64,000 nucleotides of DNA, taken from positions 62,001 through 126,000 of the forward strand of contig JAEZTQ010000008.1 of the NCBI GenBank assembly GCA_023443625.1, in the 5' to 3' direction. Below the pieces are notes generated by a model, which was given only the letters and a program-made list of their open reading frames with translations, was not told where the DNA came from and did no database searches. This document shows, in pieces, positions 47,801 to 54,853 of this stretch (position 1 is its first letter; the number at the start of each line of letters is the position of its first letter). The DNA is from Bacillota bacterium (GTDB lineage Bacteria; Bacillota_A; Clostridia; Lachnospirales; Lachnospiraceae). Made by a program: the position numbers and the translations under genes.

Positions 47801-48290
47801 AATCATATACCTCCATATTCATAATATTGTTCGAAAAATCAAGTATACTGCTATTGATTGTATTCATGCCTTCCCTGATGGTGGAGGTCAGGGATTTATT
47901 ATCATTGTTGTTCTCAGTGCTTTGGGTCCATATTTCCTCAGGGTTATTAAAGGTACCTGAGTAGATACTTGTTGTTAAGGTCAAGAGAAAAAGTGCACAT
48001 AAGGTTGCGGCTCCCACTTTAAGGCTGTATATAAATAGCTGCAGGGATTTTGAGCTTTCCCTTACCTTCTGGGAAAGTTGTATATCTTTCCTCTTTGTAG
48101 CTTTTAAAATATTTGCTTTTAAATCTCTTGGAGCAGATATAATCTCCTTATTCATATGGGCTGCTAATTGCTGTGCACAGTAATCGCAGGAGCTGATATG
48201 TTCTAAGAAATCTAATAAATCTGACTGATCCATGAGATTTTGTTGAAATAATATATAATCTTTTTCTGAGATATGAGGATTATCCATCAT
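47781..48290 (-). CDS. anti-sigma factor with zinc-finger domain
   Basis: A 169-residue single-pass membrane protein. The N-terminal cytoplasmic part has the zinc-binding anti-sigma signature in LEHISSCDYCAQQL (His-x3-Cys-x2-Cys, about 30-42). One membrane helix lies near 93-113, and the C-terminal extracytoplasmic part is short. Its start overlaps the ECF sigma factor stop by 11 nt, the normal arrangement for a cognate pair, so it should hold the sigma factor inactive at the membrane until a signal destroys or releases it. Confidence 0.88.
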   Translation of the reverse strand: MMDNPHISEKDYILFQQNLMDQSDLLDFLEHISSCDYCAQQLAAHMNKEIISAPRDLKANILKATKRKDIQLSQKVRESSKSLQLFIYSLKVGAATLCALFLLTLTTSIYSGTFNNPEEIWTQSTENNNDNKSLTSTIREGMNTINSSILDFSNNIMNMEVYDYDKKEE

Positions 48291-48801
48291 TCTTAATAGC
48301 CTCCTTACGATATACTTTTTGAAGCAGAGCTCTTGCTCTATAAATCTGGGTCTGTACTGTCTTTAAGTTCTTGCCTGTGTTTTTTGCAATTTCATTTGCT
48401 GATAAGTTGTTGTAAAAGTAATCCATTGCTATCTCCCGATAGGGAGTTTTCAATTTATTACAACGATCAGAGAGCTGGTTTTTAAATTCCAGTTCCAGAA
48501 TATTTTCTTCTGGTGAAGGCTCACTAGTTTTTTGGGTCATAAAATATTCATCTTCCGTTGGAATACTTTTCTGGTGGTCTGATCGTTTTATAAAGTCCAG
48601 ACATTTATTGGTAGCAATTCTGCTTAACCAGGCTTTTTCATACTGTCTGTCAAAGGTAGGTAGATGTTTGTAGGCGGAAAGGAAGGTTTCTTGGGCTAGG
48701 TCCTCAGCATCAAAGTAATCTCTTACAATCTTATAACAGATAGAGTATATTAAGTTCTGATAGGTATCAATTAAGTATTCATAATATTGCTCATTACTGA
48801 T
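48280..48801 (-). CDS. ECF-type RNA polymerase sigma factor with apparent ATC start
   Basis: A 173-residue ECF sigma factor. Region 2 is complete: NLIYSICYKIVRDYFDAEDL, AQETFLSAYKHLPTFD and WLSRIATNKCLDFIKR; region 4 has REIAMDYFYNNLSANEIA and the recognition helix NLKTVQTQIYRARALL. The complete region 2 needs translation from upstream of the first in-frame ATG (48540), which would remove 87 residues. Between the in-frame stop (48834-48832) and region 2 there is no ATG, GTG or TTG. ATC at 48801 lies exactly 8 nt after GGGGG and gives the N-terminus M-SNEQYYEYLIDTYQ. It is followed by the cognate anti-sigma gene (11-nt overlap). Low expression through the rare start is a likely consequence. 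Confidence 0.87.
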   Translation of the reverse strand: MSNEQYYEYLIDTYQNLIYSICYKIVRDYFDAEDLAQETFLSAYKHLPTFDRQYEKAWLSRIATNKCLDFIKRSDHQKSIPTEDEYFMTQKTSEPSPEENILELEFKNQLSDRCNKLKTPYREIAMDYFYNNLSANEIAKNTGKNLKTVQTQIYRARALLQKVYRKEAIKNDG

Positions 48802-48833
48802 TGCAAGCGCCCCCTTCCCTAAGCTATAGTCCT

Positions 48834-48861
48834 AGTATATTACACTTGTTTACATTTTCAA
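48834..48861 (-). promoter_or_regulatory. promoter of the sigma/anti-sigma operon
   Basis: On the minus strand TTGAAA (48861-48856) and TATACT (48839-48834) are 16 nt apart. The leader to the ATC start is about 25 nt. A housekeeping promoter fits better than an ECF-type one. Confidence 0.6.
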
Positions 48862-48871
48862 ATAAAATAAA

Positions 48872-48994
48872 CTAAACAAGTTTAGCCATTTTCTTCTTTT
48901 TTGAAGTTTGTATGGATTTGGAAATTTTTTTAAATACTGCAATTGATAATAGAAATAAAATAATTGCCGTAATAAATTTTGATATAATTCTCAT
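48872..48994 (-). CDS. 40-residue membrane microprotein
   Basis: An ORF of 40 codons starting ATG 48994, with GGAGG 7 nt upstream. The product MRIISKFITAIILFLLSIAV forms one hydrophobic helix, followed by a strongly basic tail (KKISKSIQTSKKKKMAKLV). The strong binding site and clean helix/basic-tail design make it more than a random ORF. It lies between the lysC terminator and the sigma operon, in the same direction as the latter. Small single-helix proteins of this type often bind larger membrane proteins; the role is unknown. Confidence 0.6.
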   Translation of the reverse strand: MRIISKFITAIILFLLSIAVFKKISKSIQTSKKKKMAKLV

Positions 48995-49189
48995 CTAAAA
49001 TCCTCCATTTTGTGGAAATAATTCCTCTTATAGTTAATTGATAACATATATATCTTAAAAAATGATTTTGGGATCCCTTTCTCTTTACATATACAATAAC
49101 GATAGTAATCAAAAAATGTCTTCAAATATTATTAAGAAAAATATTCCATAAGGAGATAATAATTTTATTTAATAAAGTATAACCTATTA
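48995..49189. other. AT-rich spacer, nothing recognised
   Basis: Between the 40-residue ORF and the lysC terminator. Only the GGAGG of the small ORF (49002-49006) is recognisable; no further gene or clear promoter was seen. Confidence 0.6.
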
Positions 49190-49286
49190 CAAAAAAATAA
49201 GGCTCTTTAGTCAGGTGATTATCCAGCACTTGACATAGAGCCGAAAATAAGAGGTTGTTGCAGGTTTTAAAACCTAGGCAACAACC
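49190..49286 (-). terminator. double terminator of lysC
   Basis: Read on the minus strand, a hairpin of GGTTGTTGC and a perfect inner palindrome AGGTTTTAAAACCT (49253-49286) is followed by TCTTATTTT; a second hairpin GGCTCT/AGAGCC (49201-49242) is followed by TTATTTTTTTG. Confidence 0.85.
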
Positions 49287-49343
49287 CCTATATTATATTG
49301 CTATGTTAATTCATTACTTATTCAATAAGTAGATAATCAAAGA

Positions 49344-50663
49344 TCATTCTTTAACAAAGATATTATAGATAGCTCTGGTAGCCTCTTCAAAATCTTCCTC
49401 GGATACGCCGATGATGATATTAAGTTCAGAGGATCCCTGATCGATCATTTTAATATTAACCTTTGCTTCAGCAAGGGCAGTAAAAATTCTAGCAGCAGTT
49501 CCTCTGGCTTTTCTCATTCCTCTGCCTACAACAGCAATCAGTGCCAGATTATCTTCAATTTCCATGTGGTCTGGATGGGTTCTGTTGGTGATTTCATCCA
49601 ATACACTCTTTTCCTTGCCTTTAATACATTCTGTATTAACGATCACACTTAAGGTATCAATTCCAGAGGGCATATGTTCAAAGCAAAGATTATTCTTTTC
49701 TAAAGAACGAAGAACATTTCTACCAAAGCCAACGGTACTGTTCATCATATCTTTTTCTATGTTAATAGCAGAAAAGCCCTTTTTGCCGGCAATACCAGTA
49801 ATAATGTAACGGCTGCTGTCAACAGTCTGAGATACAATCATGGTACCAGGATCTTCCGGATGATTAGTATTTTTAATATTAATGGGAATGCCCATAGAAC
49901 GTACAGGGAATATTGCATCTTCATGCAATACTGTTGCACCCATATAGGAAAGCTCTCTAAGTTCTCTGTAAGTAATTGTGGTAATTGGCTTAGGGTCATT
50001 AACAATTCTAGGATCACAAATTAAAAATCCGCTAACATCTGTCCAATTCTCGTAGATTTGCGCATTGGCTGCTCTAGCAACAATAGATCCTGTTATATCT
50101 GAGCCACCCCGGGAAAAGGTTTTAATGGTGTCATTAGGCATAGAGCCGTAGAAACCAGGAATAACAGCATTTTCTATTGATTCAAGCTTCGGAGCCAATT
50201 TGGAGATGGTTCTTTCTAAATCAAACTCACCGCTTTCATTAAAGTAAAGCAAACCAACAGTATCTAGGAAGGTAAAACCAAGATACTTAGCTAGTACGAT
50301 ACTGTTAAGATATTCCCCTCGGCTGGCAGCATAGTCACGCCCTGCACTATGAGCAAAGGAAGCTTTAATATACTTGAATTCATCTTCCAAAGATAAATCA
50401 AGACCTAAATCCTTAATTATTGAATTATAGCGATCTTCGATTGCTTGTAATTCTGTTTCAAAGTTTTCCCCCTTGGATGCTTTATCATAGCAATTATAAA
50501 GCATGTCGGTGATTTTAATATCGTCAGAAAAGCGCTTTCCTGGAGCGGAAGCAACGACAAAACGCCTTGTCTTATCAGCATGGATAATATCCGCTACTTT
50601 TTTAAATTGATTTGCATCAGCAAGTGAACTTCCGCCAAATTTTACAACCTTTGTATCATTCAT
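49344..50663 (-). CDS. lysC: aspartokinase
   Basis: A 439-residue aspartate kinase, first step of lysine, threonine, methionine and diaminopimelate synthesis. The kinase domain begins VVKFGGSSLADANQFKKVAD and contains FSRGGSDITGSIVARAA; the substrate region has GFLICDPRIV. The C-terminal third (about 290-435) holds two ACT domains, ending MIDQGSSELNIIIGVSEED, for feedback control by amino acids. It is monofunctional, with no homoserine dehydrogenase part. AAGAGGAT precedes the ATG. No lysine riboswitch or T-box was recognised in the upstream 250 bases. It is a single-gene unit. Confidence 0.94.
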   Translation of the reverse strand: MNDTKVVKFGGSSLADANQFKKVADIIHADKTRRFVVASAPGKRFSDDIKITDMLYNCYDKASKGENFETELQAIEDRYNSIIKDLGLDLSLEDEFKYIKASFAHSAGRDYAASRGEYLNSIVLAKYLGFTFLDTVGLLYFNESGEFDLERTISKLAPKLESIENAVIPGFYGSMPNDTIKTFSRGGSDITGSIVARAANAQIYENWTDVSGFLICDPRIVNDPKPITTITYRELRELSYMGATVLHEDAIFPVRSMGIPINIKNTNHPEDPGTMIVSQTVDSSRYIITGIAGKKGFSAINIEKDMMNSTVGFGRNVLRSLEKNNLCFEHMPSGIDTLSVIVNTECIKGKEKSVLDEITNRTHPDHMEIEDNLALIAVVGRGMRKARGTAARIFTALAEAKVNIKMIDQGSSELNIIIGVSEEDFEEATRAIYNIFVKE

Positions 50664-50945
50664 ACACTATCCTCTTTCTACGCACCCAAACTGCGCCGTT
50701 TATAAATGGAAAATTTATTGTTACATTATATTATAACTTTCAGAAATAATCAATTACTGTTAAACACATTATTTCATGAATTACTTTCCTTGCTCTCAAA
50801 CCTTCTATATTTCAAGACTTCTAGAGAGGGTTAAAGAATAAATTATACGAGTAATTCTGCTTTCGGCTTCCTAGAACAGCATCCTATAGTGGCAGCTATT
50901 ATGGGAAATTGTCCTTAGAATGATACAGGAAAATTTTTTGATTAA
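50664..50945. other. intergenic region, nothing recognised
   Basis: Divergent region between lysC and the GntR operon. Apart from the promoter at its right edge, no riboswitch, repeat or gene was seen. TGCGCCGTTTATAAATGG near lysC is faintly like the dispersed repeats but too short to assign. Confidence 0.5.
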
Positions 50946-50947
50946 TA

Positions 50948-51016
50948 TTGACAATGGTAATAAGAGGTGTTATAGTGTGCATATACTATATATACAATAT
51001 AACACCTCCGGAGGTG
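50948..51016 (+). promoter_or_regulatory. GntR-operon promoter with nested palindromes
   Basis: TTGACA (50948-50953) and TATAGT (50971-50976) are 17 nt apart. AGGTGTTATA (50965-50974) and TATAACACCT (50998-51007) form a perfect 10-bp inverted repeat covering the -10; inside it TATAGT/ACTATA makes another dyad. The ribosome binding site is part of the palindrome CACCTCCGGAGGTG (51003-51016). The GntR protein encoded next is the likely ligand of these dyads. Confidence 0.75.
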
Positions 51017-51021
51017 GAAAC

Positions 51022-51399
51022 ATGAATATTATTATAAGTAACTCCAGTGATAAACCTATTTATGAGCAGATAACTTCTCAGTTGAAGCATATGATTATGA
51101 ACGGAGAATTGGAAGCTGGGACAATGCTTCCATCCATGAGGACACTGGCTAAAGAATTGCGTATCAGCGTAATAACAACAAAAAGGGCCTATGAGGACCT
51201 TGAAAGAGATGGCTTTATTTATACAGTTGTTGGGAAAGGCAGTTTTATTGCTGAGAAGAACCTGGATTTTGTTAGGGAAGAACAGCTACGTATTGTAGAG
51301 AGCAACTTAAGTAAAGCAGTGCTCCATGCCAAGGCAGGAGGTATAAGCCTGGAGGAGTTACAAGATATTTTAGAAATGATATATAATGAGGAGGTTTAG
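51022..51399 (+). CDS. GntR-family regulator, YtrA subfamily
   Basis: A 125-residue protein. The winged-helix domain has KPIYEQITSQLKHMIMNGEL, PSMRTLAKELRISVITTKRA and GFIYTVVGKGSFIAE (about 10-78), and only a short C-terminal helix pair follows, as in the YtrA subfamily that controls ABC transporters. ATG 51022 follows GGAGG at 6 nt; an earlier in-frame ATG at 50920 lies before the promoter and is rejected. It is followed 2 nt later by the ABC ATPase gene, and palindromes over the promoter imply autorepression of the whole operon until an effector, often a cell-wall antibiotic, is present. Confidence 0.93.
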   Translation: MNIIISNSSDKPIYEQITSQLKHMIMNGELEAGTMLPSMRTLAKELRISVITTKRAYEDLERDGFIYTVVGKGSFIAEKNLDFVREEQLRIVESNLSKAVLHAKAGGISLEELQDILEMIYNEEV

Positions 51400-51401
51400 A
51401 T

Positions 51402-52292
51402 ATGGCATATAAGAGCAACTCCAGTTACACCGATGCAATAGTAATAAAAAATCTGACTAAGAGATATAAAGATTTTACCTTAGACAATATAAGCTTTCAT
51501 GTTCCTAAGGGTTCAATTATGGGCTTCGTAGGAGAGAATGGTGCTGGAAAGACGACTGCAATTAAAGCCATGCTGGATATGATTAAAATAGATGCAGGAG
51601 AGATATTAATTATGGGGTCTAAAGCCAGCAGACTCTCTAAGGAAATTAAGTCACAAATAGGTGTTGTGCTAGATGGAAGTAATTTACATGACAACATGAC
51701 CTTGAGGAATGTCAATCTAATTATGAAGCATATATTCCCCAATTGGCAGGAAGAAGAATTCTATTCCAATGCCAATAAGTTTCAGCTTCCCACAAATAAA
51801 ATATTCAAAGAATTCTCAAGGGGTATGAAGATGAAACTCTCCATTGCCATTGCTCTATCCCATAAATCTAAATTATTAATCCTAGATGAAGCAACCAGTG
51901 GTTTAGACCCCATGGTAAGAGATGAGATACTTGATATCTTCCTTGAGTTTATTCAGAATGAAGAGAATACCATCTTACTATCCTCCCATATCATAAGCGA
52001 TATTGAGAAAATCGCTGATTATGTAACATTTATTCACAAAGGAAAAATTGTATTTAGTGAGAATAAAGATGAACTTATCTACCAGCATGGTATCCTTCAT
52101 TGCCGTAAGGGAGAATTGGCAGAGATAGATCAATCCTTTATTGTTGGAATAAGGGATAATAGTTTTAGCCAAGAGGCACTCATTAGGAATAAGGATGCAT
52201 TTGTTAGAAGATATCATAACCTAACGGTGGAGAAGACATCCCTAGAAGAGATCATGTTATTTGTAAGTAGAGGAAAGGAGAGGATTCTATGA
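51402..52292 (+). CDS. ABC transporter ATPase, YtrB-like
   Basis: A 296-residue ATPase: Walker A GENGAGKTT (about 45-53), signature FSRGMKMKLSIA, in which the usual LSGGQ is replaced by FSRGM as commonly in this subfamily, Walker B LLILDEATSGLDP and switch His in LSSHI. The last 90 residues form a helical extension. The gene overlaps the permease gene by 4 nt. With the permease it forms an exporter or membrane-defence transporter under GntR control. Confidence 0.93.
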   Translation: MAYKSNSSYTDAIVIKNLTKRYKDFTLDNISFHVPKGSIMGFVGENGAGKTTAIKAMLDMIKIDAGEILIMGSKASRLSKEIKSQIGVVLDGSNLHDNMTLRNVNLIMKHIFPNWQEEEFYSNANKFQLPTNKIFKEFSRGMKMKLSIAIALSHKSKLLILDEATSGLDPMVRDEILDIFLEFIQNEENTILLSSHIISDIEKIADYVTFIHKGKIVFSENKDELIYQHGILHCRKGELAEIDQSFIVGIRDNSFSQEALIRNKDAFVRRYHNLTVEKTSLEEIMLFVSRGKERIL

Positions 52293-52945
52293 TAGGCTTA
52301 ATAATCAAAGATATAATTAGCTTAAAGAAGAATTTGAGGATTCTTTTTATTATATTTGTACTTTATGGATTTATGTCAATTGTATCTAAGGATATGTCAT
52401 TCTTTACAGGGATATTCACGATTTTGTTTGGTTTTTTAACTCTTAATCTTTATTCCTACGATGAGCATGCAAAGTGGGATACCTATGCCCTTACTTTACC
52501 CATTCAAAGAAAAGATTTGGCAAAAGTAAAGTATGTTATGATGATACTATTAAATCTCACTGGTTTGTTAATAAGTCTTCTTTTTAATATTATATATAAA
52601 TATACTGTGGATGAAACCGTAGCTATCCTTGACAATACAAAGAATAATAGCATAATTATAGCGACCATAATTATACTCTATAGTATCTTACTGCCAGTGA
52701 TAACAAAAATAGGCGTAGATAAGGCGAGAATTATAATGATTGGCATCTATGCTGTTCCTTTTCTTGGGGTTTATCTCGTGGAACAAGCTATGGAAAAGGG
52801 AACAAAGGATATTATTGAATTGGTTGACAGAATGTCAATCTTTGTTAATCGATATGGATTGATTTCCATACCCCTAATAGCCCTGGTGGCAGTGCTTATT
52901 TCTTATTATATTTCAAAGAAAATTAATGAAAATAAAGAATTTTAG
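52289..52945 (+). CDS. ABC-2 type membrane permease
   Basis: A 218-residue membrane protein with six predicted helices, the first at about 16-40 (ILFIIFVLYGFMSIVS), last at about 190-212. The family-like segment SYDEHAKWDTYALTLPIQRK follows the second helix, typical of ABC-2 permeases coupled to YtrB-like ATPases. It overlaps the ATPase gene by 4 nt and ends the operon. The substrate is unknown. Confidence 0.88.
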   Translation: MIGLIIKDIISLKKNLRILFIIFVLYGFMSIVSKDMSFFTGIFTILFGFLTLNLYSYDEHAKWDTYALTLPIQRKDLAKVKYVMMILLNLTGLLISLLFNIIYKYTVDETVAILDNTKNNSIIIATIIILYSILLPVITKIGVDKARIIMIGIYAVPFLGVYLVEQAMEKGTKDIIELVDRMSIFVNRYGLISIPLIALVAVLISYYISKKINENKEF

Positions 52946-52954
52946 ATAGTCATC

Positions 52955-52981
52955 ACCTTTCCATCACCTTTTCATAAAATA
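52955..52981 (+). promoter_or_regulatory. sigma-K-like sporulation promoter
   Basis: AC (52955-52956), 16 nt, then CATA-AAA-TA (52973-52981) matches the sigma-K consensus AC-N16-CATANNNTA exactly. The gene 35 nt downstream looks like a coat or exosporium protein, which fits late mother-cell expression. The consensus is from memory and short, so chance matches are possible. Confidence 0.5.
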
Positions 52982-53015
52982 ATGTATGAAATATAATGTG
53001 AAAGGAAATTAAGGT

Positions 53016-53459
53016 TTGAATAGAGATAATCAAAATCAAAGAAATGAGAGAGATCAACGTAATGCTCCAGGTAGATTCCCTACACCACCAGGTATGGGAG
53101 GACAGCCAGGTATGCCACCCGGATTCCCACCTCAGGGACCAGGTATGCAAGGACAGCCAAGAACTGCTCCACCCAACTTTATTCCTGAGGGACCAGGTGT
53201 AGAAGGAAGAACAGGAGCAGCAGGTCCAACCCCCTTTGGTTCTAGTAGCCAGTTTAGCCCTGGTAGGCCCATACGACCTAGAGAACTAAGACGATGCATA
53301 AACCGCTTTACTTTTATTTGGTTGATTAATGGGAATAGCTTCTGGTTTTTCCCGAACTTCATAGACAGACAATTTGTATACGGTTTTCGTTGGAGAAGAA
53401 ATCGTTGGGAGTTTGATAGGATTAATCTCAACAGAATTATATTTTTCCGTTGCTTCTAA
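53016..53459 (+). CDS. Gly/Pro-rich spore-coat-like protein
   Basis: A 147-residue protein starting at TTG 53016 with AAGG shortly upstream. Residues about 1-92 are low-complexity and rich in Pro, Gly, Gln and Arg (GGQPGMPPGFPPQGPGMQGQ). The C-terminal 55 residues form a compact aromatic and basic domain, INGNSFWFFPNFIDRQFVYG and FRWRRNRWEF, ending with a Cys. Such architecture is common in Clostridia exported or spore-surface proteins. There is no signal peptide, consistent with mother-cell assembly onto the coat. A sigma-K-like promoter upstream supports this. A 12-bp-stem terminator follows. Confidence 0.75.
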   Translation: MNRDNQNQRNERDQRNAPGRFPTPPGMGGQPGMPPGFPPQGPGMQGQPRTAPPNFIPEGPGVEGRTGAAGPTPFGSSSQFSPGRPIRPRELRRCINRFTFIWLINGNSFWFFPNFIDRQFVYGFRWRRNRWEFDRINLNRIIFFRCF

Positions 53460-53528
53460 AGGAATCAGATGAATTACATCAATGGTACAAAGAAATATAT
53501 TGAGAAATGAATACCTTATTAAAAACAT

Positions 53529-53570
53529 AAAAGGTTGTTGCAAATCTGTCTGATTACAACAACCTTTTAT
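53529..53570 (+). terminator. Rho-independent terminator of the coat-like gene
   Basis: AAAAGGTTGTTG (53529-53540) pairs perfectly with CAACAACCTTTT (53557-53568), with U-rich end. Confidence 0.88.
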
Positions 53571-53646
53571 TAATTGCTTCGCAATCCCCACGGGCGCAAA
53601 GTGTCAGCAAGCTGACACTTCATATGTTATAGGAAATAGCGTCCTA
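53571..53646 (+). repeat. intergenic repeat element, copy B (3' half)
   Basis: Corresponds to the second half of copy A: ATTGCTTCGCAATCC, CGGGCGC, a hairpin GTGTCAGC/GCTGACAC in the place of AGAATGTGCC/GGCACATTCT, and the terminal TATAGGAAATAGCGTCCTA. The last bases (53644-53646) are also the stop codon of the Lgt-like gene on the other strand. Confidence 0.75.
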
Positions 53647-54420
53647 TTTTTCCTTATCTTTAACCCCTCGTCCTCTAACAATAATTATGGCTAATCCGGC
53701 TATAAGGAGGAAGATAGAGATGAATTGGGAAGTGGTAAGATTTCCCACAGTTCCTCGTTCCAAATCTCCACGGTAAAATTCTAAAATAAATCTTCCTATA
53801 CTGTAAAATACCAGATAAAATCCCGCTACCTGCCCAGATGCTTTCACTTTTCTTGATATTAATATAAGAACAATAAAATGCAGAAAATTAAGGACACTTG
53901 ATAAGGGCTGGGTTGGTATTAATGGTACACCATTTTCGGCAAGCTTAGAGTCGTGAAATATGATATGAAAAGGACTGTCTGTTTCTAATCCATAGCAGCA
54001 GCCTGCAAAGGTACATCCAATACGTCCAAAGCCCTGTGCTAAGGCTATGGAGGGCATAACCAAATCAAAATAGGTTAAGAAATTCAGCTTATGCTTGCGG
54101 CAGAATAAATATCCTGTTAATATACCACCGATAATGCCGCCATATACTACAAAACCATTTGAAATATCCAGCAAAAGACTTGGGTCTTTAATTATATTGT
54201 TAATCTGAGTAATTAGATATAAGAGTTTAGCTCCCAGAATTCCTCCGATAGCGCACCATAGGGTCAGATTAAATATCAATTCATATTGTAATCCTTTTTT
54301 CTTAGCTCTATATTCTGCAGTTAGATAAGCAGATAATACACCAATGGCAATCATTAAACCATAGCCATATACAGTAACAGGGCCAATTGTAAGTAATTCG
54401 TTTTTCATCTTCATTACCAT
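53644..54420 (-). CDS. lgt: prolipoprotein diacylglyceryl transferase-like protein
   Basis: A 258-residue membrane protein with about seven helices. Lgt features: N-terminal TIGPVTVYGYGLMIAIGVLS, a central GGIIGG and the signature region GRIGCTFAGCCYG, and the C-terminal RFILEFYRGDLERG. Standard Lgt reads GRLGNFxNGE in the signature; this Cys-rich variant is frequent in Clostridia paralogues, so activity in attaching diacylglycerol to lipoproteins is probable but not certain. ATG 54420 follows AAGAAAGG; the frame is open further upstream without a binding site. The gene is bracketed by repeat copies B and C; the stop codon lies inside copy B. Confidence 0.85.
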   Translation of the reverse strand: MVMKMKNELLTIGPVTVYGYGLMIAIGVLSAYLTAEYRAKKKGLQYELIFNLTLWCAIGGILGAKLLYLITQINNIIKDPSLLLDISNGFVVYGGIIGGILTGYLFCRKHKLNFLTYFDLVMPSIALAQGFGRIGCTFAGCCYGLETDSPFHIIFHDSKLAENGVPLIPTQPLSSVLNFLHFIVLILISRKVKASGQVAGFYLVFYSIGRFILEFYRGDLERGTVGNLTTSQFISIFLLIAGLAIIIVRGRGVKDKEK

Positions 54421-54490
54421 GCCTTTCTTAATAAGCCGCAAATTTTGGGCCACAGGCACAAATTTGCGTGTGAAAAATATTTTATTTTTC
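54417..54490 (-). promoter_or_regulatory. shared leader element, Lgt copy, with two hairpins
   Basis: On the minus strand CGCAAATTT, GTGCCTGTGGCCC, AAATTTGCG forms a strong hairpin (54433-54467), then TTATTAAGAAAGGCATGGT contains the ribosome binding site and start. A second palindrome, GTGAAAAAT/ATTTTTCAC, lies just upstream (54470-54492). The AAAGGCATGGT block and the GTGCCTG word match the LRR and esterase leaders. Confidence 0.6.
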
Positions 54491-54536
54491 ACGCTAACTC
54501 CATTATATATAGAAGAACTTTCACTAAATATAATTA

Positions 54537-54668
54537 TTTATTTTATAGGAAAGTGCGTCCTATAAAATAAAAAAAATAGAATGCGCACACAAAAAGTATG
54601 GGAATATCGCATTAATGCGACACTTTTGCGGTGCGAGAGCTTCGTAAATGAAACTCTTTGTTCTAAAG
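54537..54668 (+). repeat. intergenic repeat element, copy C (diverged)
   Basis: Starts with a perfect 14-bp-arm palindrome TTTATTTTATAGGA-7 nt-TCCTATAAAATAAA (54537-54571) followed by ATGCGCAC, as in copy A. The middle has diverged: ATCGCATTAATGCGA and GCGGTGCGAGAGCTTCG, ending with CTCTTTGTTCT. The remaining 54669-54840 holds no gene or recognisable signal. Confidence 0.7.
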
Positions 54669-54853
54669 AATAAAGTAATCGATTGTACCATATAAATTTG
54701 TAACATAACCAGTATAACCGAATTTATGCCAAAAGGAAACCAGTAATTTTACTACTTATCAAAATCCTTATCTATTAATACAATACTGCACTGAGAACAT
54801 TACCCATTGCTCTGGAAATATGTAAAGACAGCCCTTATAAGGATATGCATAAT

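Noticed and set aside
48930..49112. 60-codon minus-strand ORF overlapping the 40-residue microprotein
   Set aside because: No binding site; the other frame has GGAGG and a convincing helix.
50664..50920. Lysine riboswitch or T-box upstream of lysC
   Set aside because: None of the conserved L-box or T-box sequences is visible.
53644..54492. Longer Lgt-like ORF starting at 54492
   Set aside because: The extra 24 codons cover the leader hairpins and lack a binding site; the conserved domain begins after ATG 54420.
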